Below, in pieces: positions 52,636 to 63,300 of a DNA stretch of 64,000 nt. The notes below the pieces were generated by a model. That model was not told the origin of the DNA and did not search any database. It saw only the letters and a program-made list of their open reading frames with translations. The translations under genes were made by a program, and so were the position numbers. Every line of letters starts with the position of its first letter. Positions within the stretch are counted from its first letter, which is position 1. Source of the DNA: an uncultured Bacteroidales bacterium (lineage in GTDB: Bacteria; Bacteroidota; Bacteroidia; Bacteroidales; WCHB1-69); NCBI GenBank assembly GCA_934699095.1, contig CAKUVI010000001.1, positions 124,001 to 188,000 of the forward strand. The letters run 5' to 3'.

Positions 52636-52643
52636 TATTTTTG
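52636..52643 (+). promoter_or_regulatory. -7 promoter element of proS-mazG
   Basis: TATTTTTG, matching TAnnTTTG, lies 58 bases before the proS ATG. It faces the opposing promoter at 52666-52673. Confidence 0.55.
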
Positions 52644-52665
52644 CGCGAAATTTCCAATTAGACGG

Positions 52666-52673
52666 CAAAAGTA
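52666..52673 (-). promoter_or_regulatory. -7 promoter element of the low-complexity lipoprotein gene
   Basis: The minus strand reads TACTTTTG, matching TAnnTTTG. Its start site would lie slightly beyond that of proS, so the two transcripts would overlap by about 10 bases. Confidence 0.5.
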
Positions 52674-52701
52674 CTAAAAAGTTAATTTATATAGAATTTT
52701 T

Positions 52702-54177
52702 ATGGCTAAAAATTTTTGTACAAGATCAGAAAATTATTCTCAGTGGTATAATGACATAGTGAAAAAAGCAGATTTGGCTGAGAATTCTTCAGTGCGCGGA
52801 TGCATGGTAATCAAACCTTACGGATATGCAATTTGGGAAAAAATGCAGCGTCAACTGGATCAAATGTTTAAGGATACCGGTCACTCAAATGCATATTTCC
52901 CGATTTTTATTCCAAAATCATTCTTCAGCAGAGAGGCAAGCCATGTGGAAGGTTTTGCAAAAGAATGCGCTGTGGTTACCCATTATAGATTGAAAAACGA
53001 TCCTAACGGCGGCGGCGTTGTGGTTGACCCTGACGCCAAACTTGAGGAAGAGCTCATAGTTCGCCCTACATCTGAGACCATTATCTGGGATACATATAAG
53101 AATTGGATCCAGTCATATCGCGACCTTCCGATACTGTGTAACCAGTGGGCAAACGTGGTGCGTTGGGAAATGCGCACTCGTCTTTTCCTCCGTACTGCCG
53201 AATTTCTCTGGCAGGAAGGTCATACCGCTCATGCAACTCGTGAGGAAGCTCTTGAAGAAACTGATAAAATGATCCATGTTTATGCAGATTTTGCTGAAAA
53301 ACACATGGCAATTCCAGTTGTTATGGGTGTTAAATCACCAAACGAACGCTTTGGAGGCGCCTTGGATACATATTGTATCGAGGCACTTATGCAGGATGGT
53401 AAAGCCCTTCAGGCCGGAACATCACACTTCCTCGGGCAAAACTTCGCAAAAGCCTTCGACGTTAAATTCCTTAACCAGAATAACCAACAAGAATATGTTT
53501 GGGCTACATCATGGGGCGTCTCAACTCGTCTTATCGGTGCCCTTATTATGACTCACTCCGACGACAACGGACTTGTCCTTCCTCCTGTTTTGGCACCTAT
53601 CCAGGTGGTTATCGTGCCCATTTACAAGACTGAAGAACAACGCCAGATGGTTGCCGAAAAAGCTAATGACTTGGTTGACAAGTTGAAAGCTCTTGGTATC
53701 TCCGTGAAATTCGATAACGATGACTCCAAACGCTCTGGATGGAAATTCAACGAATATGAACTGAAGGGCGTACCAGTGCGTGTTGCCATCGGTCCCAAGG
53801 ATATTGAAAACAATGAGGCTGAAATCGCACGCCGCGATACTCTTGAAAAATATAACGTCTCTTTTGATTCTGTTGTTGAACATATTAAGAACCTCCTTGA
53901 TGAAATTCAACAAAACCTTTATAACAAAGCTCTTAAATTCCGAGAAGAACATACTTTCAAGGCTGATACTTGGGATGAATTTGTGGATTTACTCGACAAT
54001 AAACCAGGCTTTGTTTATGCTCACTGGGACGGTACTCCAGAAACTGAAGAAAAAATCAAAGATCTCTGTAAGGCCACAATCCGTTGCATTCCTTTCAATA
54101 ATCCTCTTGAAGAAGGCAAATGTATCCTTACTGGTAAACCTTCTAAACAGAGAGTCCTTTTCGCACGCGCTTACTAA
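52702..54177 (+). CDS. proS: Prolyl-tRNA synthetase (type 3)
   Basis: ProS charges tRNA-Pro. The 491-residue class II enzyme has the archaeal/eukaryotic-like (type 3) layout: SSVRGCMVIKPYGYAIWEKM (motif 1 region), RPTSETIIWDTYKNWI, WEMRTRLFLRTAEFLWQEGH (motif 2) and SWGVSTRLIGALIMTHSDDN (motif 3), with an anticodon-binding domain near 300-400. It lacks the insertion domain of the bacterial type. Its stop overlaps the mazG start by one base. Confidence 0.97.
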   Translation: MAKNFCTRSENYSQWYNDIVKKADLAENSSVRGCMVIKPYGYAIWEKMQRQLDQMFKDTGHSNAYFPIFIPKSFFSREASHVEGFAKECAVVTHYRLKNDPNGGGVVVDPDAKLEEELIVRPTSETIIWDTYKNWIQSYRDLPILCNQWANVVRWEMRTRLFLRTAEFLWQEGHTAHATREEALEETDKMIHVYADFAEKHMAIPVVMGVKSPNERFGGALDTYCIEALMQDGKALQAGTSHFLGQNFAKAFDVKFLNQNNQQEYVWATSWGVSTRLIGALIMTHSDDNGLVLPPVLAPIQVVIVPIYKTEEQRQMVAEKANDLVDKLKALGISVKFDNDDSKRSGWKFNEYELKGVPVRVAIGPKDIENNEAEIARRDTLEKYNVSFDSVVEHIKNLLDEIQQNLYNKALKFREEHTFKADTWDEFVDLLDNKPGFVYAHWDGTPETEEKIKDLCKATIRCIPFNNPLEEGKCILTGKPSKQRVLFARAY

Positions 54178-54965
54178 TGGCCAATCCAGATAAATACGAA
54201 AAATCCGTTGAGGCTTTTCGCCGACTCCTCCAAATAATGGATGACCTTCGCGAAAAATGCCCGTGGGACAGAAAACAGACCTTCGAAACCCTCAGAAACC
54301 TTACTGTTGAGGAGACTTTCGAGCTTTCTGACGCTATTGTGAACAACGACTCTCCCAATATCTGCAAAGAGTTGGGAGATCTCCTTCTTCATATTGTTTT
54401 CTATTCAAAAATTGCTTCAGAAGACAATAAATTTGATATTGAATCCGTTATTAACCAGTTGTGCGACAAACTGATACGACGCCACCCTCATATTTATGGC
54501 GATGTGAAAGCCGATACTGCTGACGAAGTCCTTGACAATTGGGAAAAAATCAAACTGAAGAAAGAAGGAAACCGTTCAGTTCTGGGTGGAATTCCTTCCG
54601 CCTTGCCCGCTCTGATCAAAGCATACAGAATTCAGGATAAAGTCAGTGGTGTTGGTTTCGATTGGGATAGTAAGGATGATGTATGGGATAAAGTCCAAGA
54701 AGAGATTGGTGAGTTGAAAGCTGAAGAATCAAAAAATTCTGATAGAATCGAAGATGAATTTGGTGATGTCCTTTTTTCACTTGTCAACTATTCCAGATTT
54801 CTAAAAATACACCCAGAAGATGCTCTCGAAAAAACAAACCGTAAGTTTATCCGTAGATTTCAAAAACTTGAACAACTTATTTATGATGATAACAAACAGA
54901 TTTTGGACATGAGTCTTCAAGAAATGGATCAGTATTGGGAAAAAGCAAAAATCACAGAAGGATAA
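54177..54965 (+). CDS. mazG: Nucleoside triphosphate pyrophosphohydrolase MazG
   Basis: MazG hydrolyses non-canonical and canonical NTPs to NMP and PPi. The 262-residue product has two MazG domains: residues 20-100 (LREKCPWDRKQTFETLRNLT with EETFEL as EExxE) and 160-240 (KVQEEIGELKAEESK). It starts at the TAATG junction with proS. Confidence 0.94.
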   Translation: MANPDKYEKSVEAFRRLLQIMDDLREKCPWDRKQTFETLRNLTVEETFELSDAIVNNDSPNICKELGDLLLHIVFYSKIASEDNKFDIESVINQLCDKLIRRHPHIYGDVKADTADEVLDNWEKIKLKKEGNRSVLGGIPSALPALIKAYRIQDKVSGVGFDWDSKDDVWDKVQEEIGELKAEESKNSDRIEDEFGDVLFSLVNYSRFLKIHPEDALEKTNRKFIRRFQKLEQLIYDDNKQILDMSLQEMDQYWEKAKITEG

Positions 54966-54983
54966 CCACTAATATCTTATATT

Positions 54984-56915
54984 ATGAGACGTCATTTATA
55001 TATAGTATATATAATATTTGTATCCTTAGCAACTATTCTTCCGAATAGTATGCAAGCCCAGAAACAGTCAAAAGCCGCCGCATTGTGTGAAAAGGCAAAA
55101 CACTATATGCAGTCTCACGACTTTGCCAAGGCGATGTCTCTTTTAAACCAAGCTCAACAAAAAGATCCGAACTATTCTGATATCTATATCATGAAGGGTG
55201 ATATCTATAATTTTGATTTGAAATCTGATTCAGCGATGATTTGCTACCAGAAAGCGATTGAAATCATAGGCGACCCGGATCCGATGCTCTATTTTATTGC
55301 CGGAAATGAAGGCGCAAAGTCTGGAAATTACGAATATGCTTTAAAAACGCTGCAACTTTTCTTACAAAAGGGCTTGCAATATTCCGAAGTTCATGCTGAC
55401 GCTCAAAAGACAATTGCAAATTGCAAGTTTGCAATAGAGGCGATTAAAAATCCACGACGTTATGATCTGGTTAATCTTGGTTCTGCAATCAACTCTGAGT
55501 GGGACGAGTTGCTGGCAGCTATTACAGCTGATGATGAACAGATTGTTTTTACGGTAAAACGTCCACGTGACAAAGGTACAATTTGTGCTTTTTGCCTAAA
55601 TGAAGAGGATTTGTATTTTTCTAAAAGGCTGAATGGTAGTTGGTTACAGAGAGAAGCGTTGTCAGCTCCCATTAAAACCGGTTACAATGAAGGGGCTCAG
55701 GCTCTTTCACCAGACGGAAAATATCTGCTCTATACAATGTGTGATGCAGACTTTGGTATTGGCAGTTGCGATTTGTATTGGGCAAAGAAGATAGGCGACA
55801 AATGGTCGCGGCCGCGCAATTTCGGAGCGCCTGTCAACAGCACTGCATGGGAAAGTCAGCCTACAATGGGTTCAGATGGACAAACAATATACTTTGCGTC
55901 ATCCCGTCCTGGCGGATATGGTGGTATGGATATCTGGAAAACGACGATGAACTCAGAGGGGGATTTCTCAATACCGGAGAATCTGGGTCCCACGATCAAT
56001 ACACCCGGTGATGATGCCGCTCCCTTTATCCATAGTGATGGCAGGACTCTTTACTTTGCATCTAATGGGCGTGTCGGAATGGGTGGATACGATCTCTATT
56101 ATTCTACTCTTCTTGCTGATGGCTCCTGGTCGGAACCTGAAAATTTGGGATATCCGATCAATTCACCAGCAGATGAAATCAATATTTTCATTAATTCCTC
56201 TGGTACGATGGCCTATATGGCTTCAGATAAGGATGGCGGCTTCGGTGGACTTGACCTATATTGTTTTGAACTCGACGATCAACTGCGTCCTTCTCCTGTA
56301 ACATACATCAAGGGCTCCGTAAGAGATGCTTTTTCAAAAATGCCTGTTCATGCAAAGATTGAAATGATAGATCTTAACACGAAGCAGGTTGTGTCTTCTA
56401 CAACATCCGATCCGGTAACCGGCAGTTATCTTGCGTGTGTCCATACTGGCAGTAATATTATGCTCAATGTTTCCAATCCCGGATACCCATTCTACTCTGA
56501 AAACTTCCAGATTGAAAAAAGTTACACGGAATTGTCACCCTATCTCAAGGATATTTTTCTCCAACCTACCGATGTAGGTACTGTTGTTACCCTCAACAAT
56601 GTCTTTTTTGATTTTGACAAGTCAGATCTCAAAGAAGAATCATACGTTGAGCTTGACAAACTGGTTGAGTTTTTAAGGAGTAACACAATCAGGATAGAGA
56701 TAGGCGGTCACACCGACGACCAGGGCACGGATGAGTACAATGACAGACTTTCGGAATTGAGAGCCAAGTCGGTGCGTGACTACATAGTAAGCAAAGGTAT
56801 AGACGGAAAACGCCTTGAATATAAGGGATATGGGAAACACAAGCCAGTTGCCGAGAACAGTACCGAAGAGGGCAGAGCAGCTAACCGAAGAACTGAATTC
56901 AAGATAATAAGATAG
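54984..56915 (+). CDS. PorE-like protein: TPR, propeller, carboxypeptidase-regulatory and OmpA domains
   Basis: The 643-residue protein has a signal peptide, TPR-like helices (AKHYMQSHDFAKAMSLLNQA, about 40-115), a PD40/WD-type propeller (about 160-430; ALSPDGKYLLYTMCDADFGI, SDGQTIYFASSRPGGYGG), a carboxypeptidase-regulatory-like domain (ASPVTYIKGSVRDAFS-like VTYIKGSVRDAFSKMPVHAK, about 440-510) and a C-terminal OmpA peptidoglycan-binding domain (FFDFDKSDLKEESYVELDKL, GGHTDDQGTDEYNDRLSELR). This order matches PorE of the type IX secretion system (family knowledge). It is followed by the giant protein gene, which could be a T9SS client. Confidence 0.8.
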   Translation: MRRHLYIVYIIFVSLATILPNSMQAQKQSKAAALCEKAKHYMQSHDFAKAMSLLNQAQQKDPNYSDIYIMKGDIYNFDLKSDSAMICYQKAIEIIGDPDPMLYFIAGNEGAKSGNYEYALKTLQLFLQKGLQYSEVHADAQKTIANCKFAIEAIKNPRRYDLVNLGSAINSEWDELLAAITADDEQIVFTVKRPRDKGTICAFCLNEEDLYFSKRLNGSWLQREALSAPIKTGYNEGAQALSPDGKYLLYTMCDADFGIGSCDLYWAKKIGDKWSRPRNFGAPVNSTAWESQPTMGSDGQTIYFASSRPGGYGGMDIWKTTMNSEGDFSIPENLGPTINTPGDDAAPFIHSDGRTLYFASNGRVGMGGYDLYYSTLLADGSWSEPENLGYPINSPADEINIFINSSGTMAYMASDKDGGFGGLDLYCFELDDQLRPSPVTYIKGSVRDAFSKMPVHAKIEMIDLNTKQVVSSTTSDPVTGSYLACVHTGSNIMLNVSNPGYPFYSENFQIEKSYTELSPYLKDIFLQPTDVGTVVTLNNVFFDFDKSDLKEESYVELDKLVEFLRSNTIRIEIGGHTDDQGTDEYNDRLSELRAKSVRDYIVSKGIDGKRLEYKGYGKHKPVAENSTEEGRAANRRTEFKIIR

Positions 56916-56998
56916 TCTATAATACTGATTATTAGATATTTAACGGATACAATAATAAATATCCAGTCCAGATTTCTATATTTCGATTAAATTATTGG

Positions 56999-57030
56999 AT
57001 CGCGCCGGAAATTTTAATTCTCGGCGCGAT
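56999..57030 (+). terminator. Probable terminator hairpin after the PorE-like gene
   Basis: A 9-bp stem ATCGCGCCG (56999-57007)/CGGCGCGAT (57022-57030) with a 14-base loop lies 84 bases past the stop. No T-run follows, so it may instead be a stabilising hairpin. Confidence 0.5.
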
Positions 57031-57392
57031 ATTGTTATATGTGCATTCTCGTCAAGAGGTGAAAGAGAAGAATACCCATATACAGGAAAAAGTAGTATTC
57101 AAGGTGGTTTATAAATGCATGGTGTAACTTTACAAGGGAAAAAAACGTAAACAAAAATAGGTTAATATTGTTAAAAACCATATTAATAAATTGATATGTA
57201 GGTAGTTACTATAATTTCAAAAAAAAAACGAAAAAATAATTATTGCATAAAAACAAATAAAAAAAAATGTATTTTTGCAGGTTAATTATTATGTATAGTG
57301 TATTGTAATGTATAGTGTTGAATAATAGACAATAAGCAACTGAGAGTAAGAAAATTATAATAAATATAAATAACAAATTAAACAAAAACAGT
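57031..57392. other. Gap and leader before the giant secreted protein gene
   Basis: This region contains an AT-rich stretch with a -7 element TATTTTTG at 57270-57277, giving an untranslated leader of about 110 bases to the ATG at 57393. No coding frame of note is seen. The upstream part (57031-57240) shows nothing I can name. Confidence 0.5.
57270..57277 (+). promoter_or_regulatory. -7 promoter element of the giant secreted protein gene
   Basis: TATTTTTG, matching TAnnTTTG, lies 116 bases before the ATG at 57393. Confidence 0.6.
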
Positions 57393-60300
57393 ATGAAAAA
57401 ACTATTATCAATTTGCTTTCTAAGCATTTTACTGGGACTCATGAGTTTCAGTGTGAAGGCGCAGGGAGACAACAATAGTTGTAAGTCTGGTTTTTGGATT
57501 GAGAATCTTCAACCGGAGACCGTTACAGGTATTGTTAATCTGCCACCTGAAGGCACCTTGGACTTGTCTCATACGTTAGGTTCGTCTGTTTACAACGAAG
57601 CTACGGGGATGGTTCTCGGCAATGCGCATCCAGGTGTGTCTGAATTGTACGAGTTGCATTTCTGCAACACGTGTGGTTTGGACCCGAAGACTCGCTTGTC
57701 AATCGATTGGTTGCTATACCGCGATGGACAGTTGGTAAACGAGAATCTGTCTGACTATGCAGATTTCGAGATTTACACCGAGTACAAACGTCTTAACAAC
57801 CAGGGCGAATGCCAGTCAATTCATTGGTTGGGCGGTAAAGTGAACGATGCATCTGGTTACTGTAACCAAATGGTCGCACCTGACATGTTCTCAGGAATTC
57901 CATGTTCAGACAAGATGAACTATCCTGGAGCAATGCAGGCTGAACAAGGCTTCCCTTATTCTGTTTTTGAAAACGGTAACATTCATCCTGCAGGTGGATT
58001 TGTTAACGTTTATTCTGAAAATTTGAACTATTTCAACCTTGATTTCTTCGATCAAGCAAGAACAATAGTTCGTATCACTTGGAAACAAATGGGTAACTAC
58101 TCATTGGTTATGCGTGTACGTCAAATGGTTGGCGGTACAGAGTTTAATAACCTTTATTGGAACGAAAACCAAGCCACCGATTTCGTAGGTGGTCATCAAG
58201 CATGCTGCGGTCCTATTATCGCAGAAGACTCTATCCATGGTTTAGTTAAATACGATACTTTGGTGGAAGTTTGTGAAGATGAAAACGCTGTAAATCCTTT
58301 CGTATATGGTAATCCTGAATATGTATTCTCAAACGACAAAGGTTCAATGCCTGACACAAATGTTGTTTGGATGCATAACGAAGGTGAGGGTGAATGCGCT
58401 TACGAAGAAGTTGACTCTCTTGCAAGACTTCATTTCTTCATCCGTGTAAATCCTGATCTCAAGAGCGTTCAACACGAGGTATGCAGATGTGAACCTTTCA
58501 CCTCTGAGGATCTCGTAGCTTTGTTAGATACTATCAAGTCTGAAGGTATGGTTTCCGCTACTTTCTGGTGGAAAGTTGGTAATACCTGGACAACAACAGT
58601 GCCTACTCCTGCAACAGAAGTTGGTACATATACTTATATAGTAAGACAAACAACTCACTATCAAACAATCGACTGTACAGGTGATGAGGCTACAATCACT
58701 TTCACTGTAAATCCTATCCCTGCTCCAGCTGTAAAGGCATCAGCTACAGAATTCTGTAATGAGCAAACTTATGCTAACCCTGTTCTCACTGCAACCATCG
58801 ATGATCCTAACGAGTGCTCAACAATGATCACTTGGTACTATAAGGATGGTACAATCTGGAAGAGCGCAGGCGCTGCAGGCAACTCACTTACAGTTAACCT
58901 CGCTGATTACAAACCTACAACAAATGTTGACAAATCCGTTACATTCAGAGCTTATGCAGTAGGTTATGACAGATGTGATTCAACAGCTTCTAACGATATC
59001 GTTATCACATTCCATCAAACCCCTGAAATCAAGATCACTGCTCCTGAAACAGTTTGCGCTGGTGCAACAGATTTCGACTGGACTGTAGAAGTTACTTCTA
59101 AACAGACTGACAGACCATATGTGATGACAAATATTAAGGACTGGAATGGTACACAAGATGACATCACATTGAACAATACTGCCAAGACTTTCGCAATGAA
59201 CTCAACAATTGATCCTTACTTCGTATGTGGCGAGGAATACAAGACCACATTCCGTGTAATGGACGACAATGGTTGTTATGTTGATTCAAGTGTTACTGTA
59301 ACAGCTGAAGATACTCAGGCTCCTGTTGTAAATCCTGCTGCTGTAACTACTTATATCAATGCTTGCGAAATCAATGAACAAACAGCTCCTGCAGTTGTAT
59401 TCTATAAAGGTATGACTGGTGCTGACTTCAAATTGTCAAAGGTTACTGACAACTGCTTCATTAACTGGACAAAGACTACATACAAAGACACTGTAATCGC
59501 TGTTTCAGACACAACTTGTGAAGCTGTTACAATCAGAACTTACACATTCTATGACTATTGCGATAACACCGCTACTTTGACACAGACTATCATCGCTCAT
59601 GATAGCGTTAAACCTTACTTCGATTTCTCAACAACTTTGAACGGCATGCCATATGTTCGTTTGTATCCTGTTCCTGCTGGCAACTGTACATACGATGCTC
59701 CAGACAGCCTCGAATTTGTTAATGCTGTTAAGGCTTTTGTTAAAGATAACTGCACAGATCCTGATTATCTGATCTCTACAATCAGATTCTTCTGGGAAAA
59801 TACTAACATTTCACCTATCGGTGAGAAGAATATCTTCAGAGTTCATAACCACCTTACCGTTTCTGCTCAAATCTTCGACCGTTGCGGTAACGACACAACA
59901 CAAATGGTTATCTACTTAGACCGTCCTGATACACTTTCTATCACTCCTGTACATGTAGCTTTGGATCCTATCTGTCAAGACGCTACAACTACTATTTCAT
60001 TTGACACAACTTTGATCAATGACGATACAATCGTTGGACCATTCTTGCCATATTCATATCAATGGTCAGAAGTTAACGGTCGTGAAGTTGTATTCGGTGA
60101 TGCAAATGCAAAAGAAACAACAATCGCTCCTGTAGGTTATGGTGATTTCGTATTCGTAATGACAGTAACAAACGGTAACGGCTGTGTTGCTACATCTGCT
60201 CCATATTCATTACATGTTAATCCAACTCCTAACGTAGCTATCTATAAGGATGTTCGCAATGGCGCAACAGAACCTTATTGTCCTACATACGGTAACCTCA

Positions 60301-63300
60301 CAGTTTATGCAGCTGACGCTACAACAGGTGCTAAATTGAATGGTCTTACCTACGTATGGTCAGGTGAGAGTGTAAACGAAGCTTCTACAATAGACACCAC
60401 TTGGGTTACTATCGTTCCTGAACTTTGTAAGCACGACTACCCAATCCATGTAGTTGCTACAGATGAAATCGGATGTTTTGCTGAAGCTGACATCATCATC
60501 AAGGTTGAAGATACAGAAGGTCTAGTATTCACTGGTGAATTGAATGACTCAACTGTTATCATTAACGAAGGTTGTAAGATGTATGTTCCTGATTTCCAAG
60601 GATTCTTCACATCAAATACTGTAACTTCTACTTGTTGGAACTGGTCTGACATCATCGCTGTTAAGGACGCTCAAGGCAATCCAATTTGGTATTCACAAAG
60701 TCCTAAGGCTGGTGAGATCATGACTCAAAATACAGTTGTTACTATTACTCTTACAGCTCCATGTAACGATAAGACTACAACTTACACTGTAAACGCATTG
60801 GTACCTGAAGATTTCTTGCAGGTTAATATTACAGTTGAAGGTGATTCAGTTTGTGAAAACGATCCTGGTTACAATGGTATCGTTCTCAACGCTGACGCTA
60901 TCAATGGTGCTACTCCTTATGCTTATCAATGGTCAAGAGAAAACGAAGAGATCTCCGGCGTTGCTGCTGCAGAGGCTACTTACGTTGCTCACGACATGAC
61001 AGAAAACAACCAAAACACTCAAATCAACTACCAAGTATTGGTAACTGACGCTCTTGGTTGTAAAGCTACTGCTGATGCTACTATCACAGTTCTCTACAAA
61101 GGTACACTTCCAGATACCACAACTTATCCTAACACACTTTGTGTTGGTCACAACGGTTCATTGGTTCTCTTTGGCGTAATCAGAAACTACACTTATATCT
61201 TCCAAGATCAGGTTAAGGTTCACGATGTTCCAGAGCACCAAGTTACTCCAAGCAACACAATGGTATTCGACAATTGCTATGCCGGTGAGGATATGCCTCT
61301 CGTAATCATCACTCCTGACGGTTGTGAGCAGACAATGTTCATTGACATCGCTAATGATAACGAAGATAAACCAGCAAAACCGGTTGTAGCTAAGGTTGAC
61401 GTAACCAATTGCAGCAATGACAATGGTTCAATCACAGTTACAATGGAAGCAGGTTACACCTATTATTTCGTAACTCCTTCAAACGATGAAACAGGTGCTG
61501 TTGTATATGACACCACTTTGTTGACAAATCCTAACATTATTAATTTGGGAGTTGGTACTTATGGATTCTACCGCGTTAACAATGTAACTGGTTGTGTATC
61601 TGATATGCAGCTCGTTACTCTCGAAGACAAGGCTCCACGTCCATTAGTTCCAGATGCAAATCTTACACCTAATACACTTTGTGAAAATGAGGAAGGTCTT
61701 GTTAATGGTGCTATCACAATCACCAATACAACCCTCTATCACATTGTTTACACAAATGCTGAAAATGACTATGATACTTTGTATAAAGGTTATGGCGCAT
61801 ACACAATCAGCGACTTGGCTGCAGGTAACTACTATGTAACCGTAGTTGATCCTGAAACTGGTTGTGCTTCTGTTCAACCTCGTACATTCGAAATCATCAA
61901 CAAACTTACATTACCTGTTATAAATGTAACCACAGCTAATAATCAATATTGCTATGACACTATTGCTAACGGTAAGATTGTTGTTACTATTACTAAGGCT
62001 ACAAATTATGAATACACCATCACAAATGGTGATGAAGTAATTCCTTCAAGCCAATACTCAAGCTTGTATGCTGGTACTTACACTATCAATGCTGTAAATA
62101 CTGATACATACTGTCAGGCTGTTCCTAAGACTGTTACTATCCAAGATGAAACAACAGATCCTGTATTTACTTTGACTTCTTCAATGAACAACAATTGTGA
62201 TCCTGCTAAGTTCGATGGTAAGATTACGGTTAATGTTTCTAATACTAACAAAGTTGGTACTAACAACACTTATGTTCTTATTTACAATGGAGTAGACGAA
62301 GAAGGGGTTGTTGCCGAACAAACTACTAATGTATTCACTGGCTTGAACGGTGGCAACTACACAGTACAAGTTATTTCTCAATATGGATGTTCATCAGTTA
62401 AGGATATTAATGTTGCTCAATATCAAGCTCCTGCTCTTGTTATGACATCTTCACCTAACACAATGTGTGTAAGCACATTTGAGAAACCTGGTAACGGTAC
62501 TATCACTATTACTGCTCCAGTTTCAACAGCTGATGGTAAACACTTCTATCACTATAACTACTACTACGCATTGAATCCTGACATGGATGTTCCTTATCAC
62601 GATCCATTGACAATGACCAAATATTGGTTGGCAACTGATTTGTATCATGTAATAGCTTTGGATACCGTAACAGGTTGTAAGGCTGAAGGTGACATCGCTG
62701 TTGGTCATGAGACATTCAATGTAACTCCTGTATTCGCTACAACTGACAATACCAACTGTGAAGGTGCTTATAATGGTACAATCACTGTTACAGAAGTTGT
62801 TTCTGACAATATCGACGCTATTTGGAAATACAGTATGGATGGTGTTAACTTCACTACTAACAATGTATTCACAGGTTTGAAAGACGGTGCTTACATCGTT
62901 TACGTTCAAGATGTTAATACTGGATGTATCTACAATGGTACAGCTACAATCAATAATGGTGATGAATGTGCTCCTGTTATCACAGTAACCGATACTAAGG
63001 GTAACACTGGCACAGAGTTCCACTATTGCGTTGGTGAAGTTGTAGATCTCGTAGCTACCGCATCTGCTGCAGAAGGTTGCGCTGAGGGTGAATATGACTA
63101 TAACTGGTTCGTAGATTGCCACAGCCGTACTTCTAATACAAATACAATCGATGTTCTCACCGACGAAGCTCCATTCTGCTGTCACTATGTTGTAACAGCT
63201 AAGAGCCACGCTACAGGATGCTCACAAACTCAAGAGATCACCGTATGTATTGAAAAGAATCCTGAAGTTATCTTCACAGTTAACGATCAACCTATCGAAG

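Noticed and set aside
60437..63209. Minus-strand frames up to 228 codons inside the giant gene
   Set aside because: They are antisense to a continuous frame of more than 2200 codons and reflect its biased codon use.
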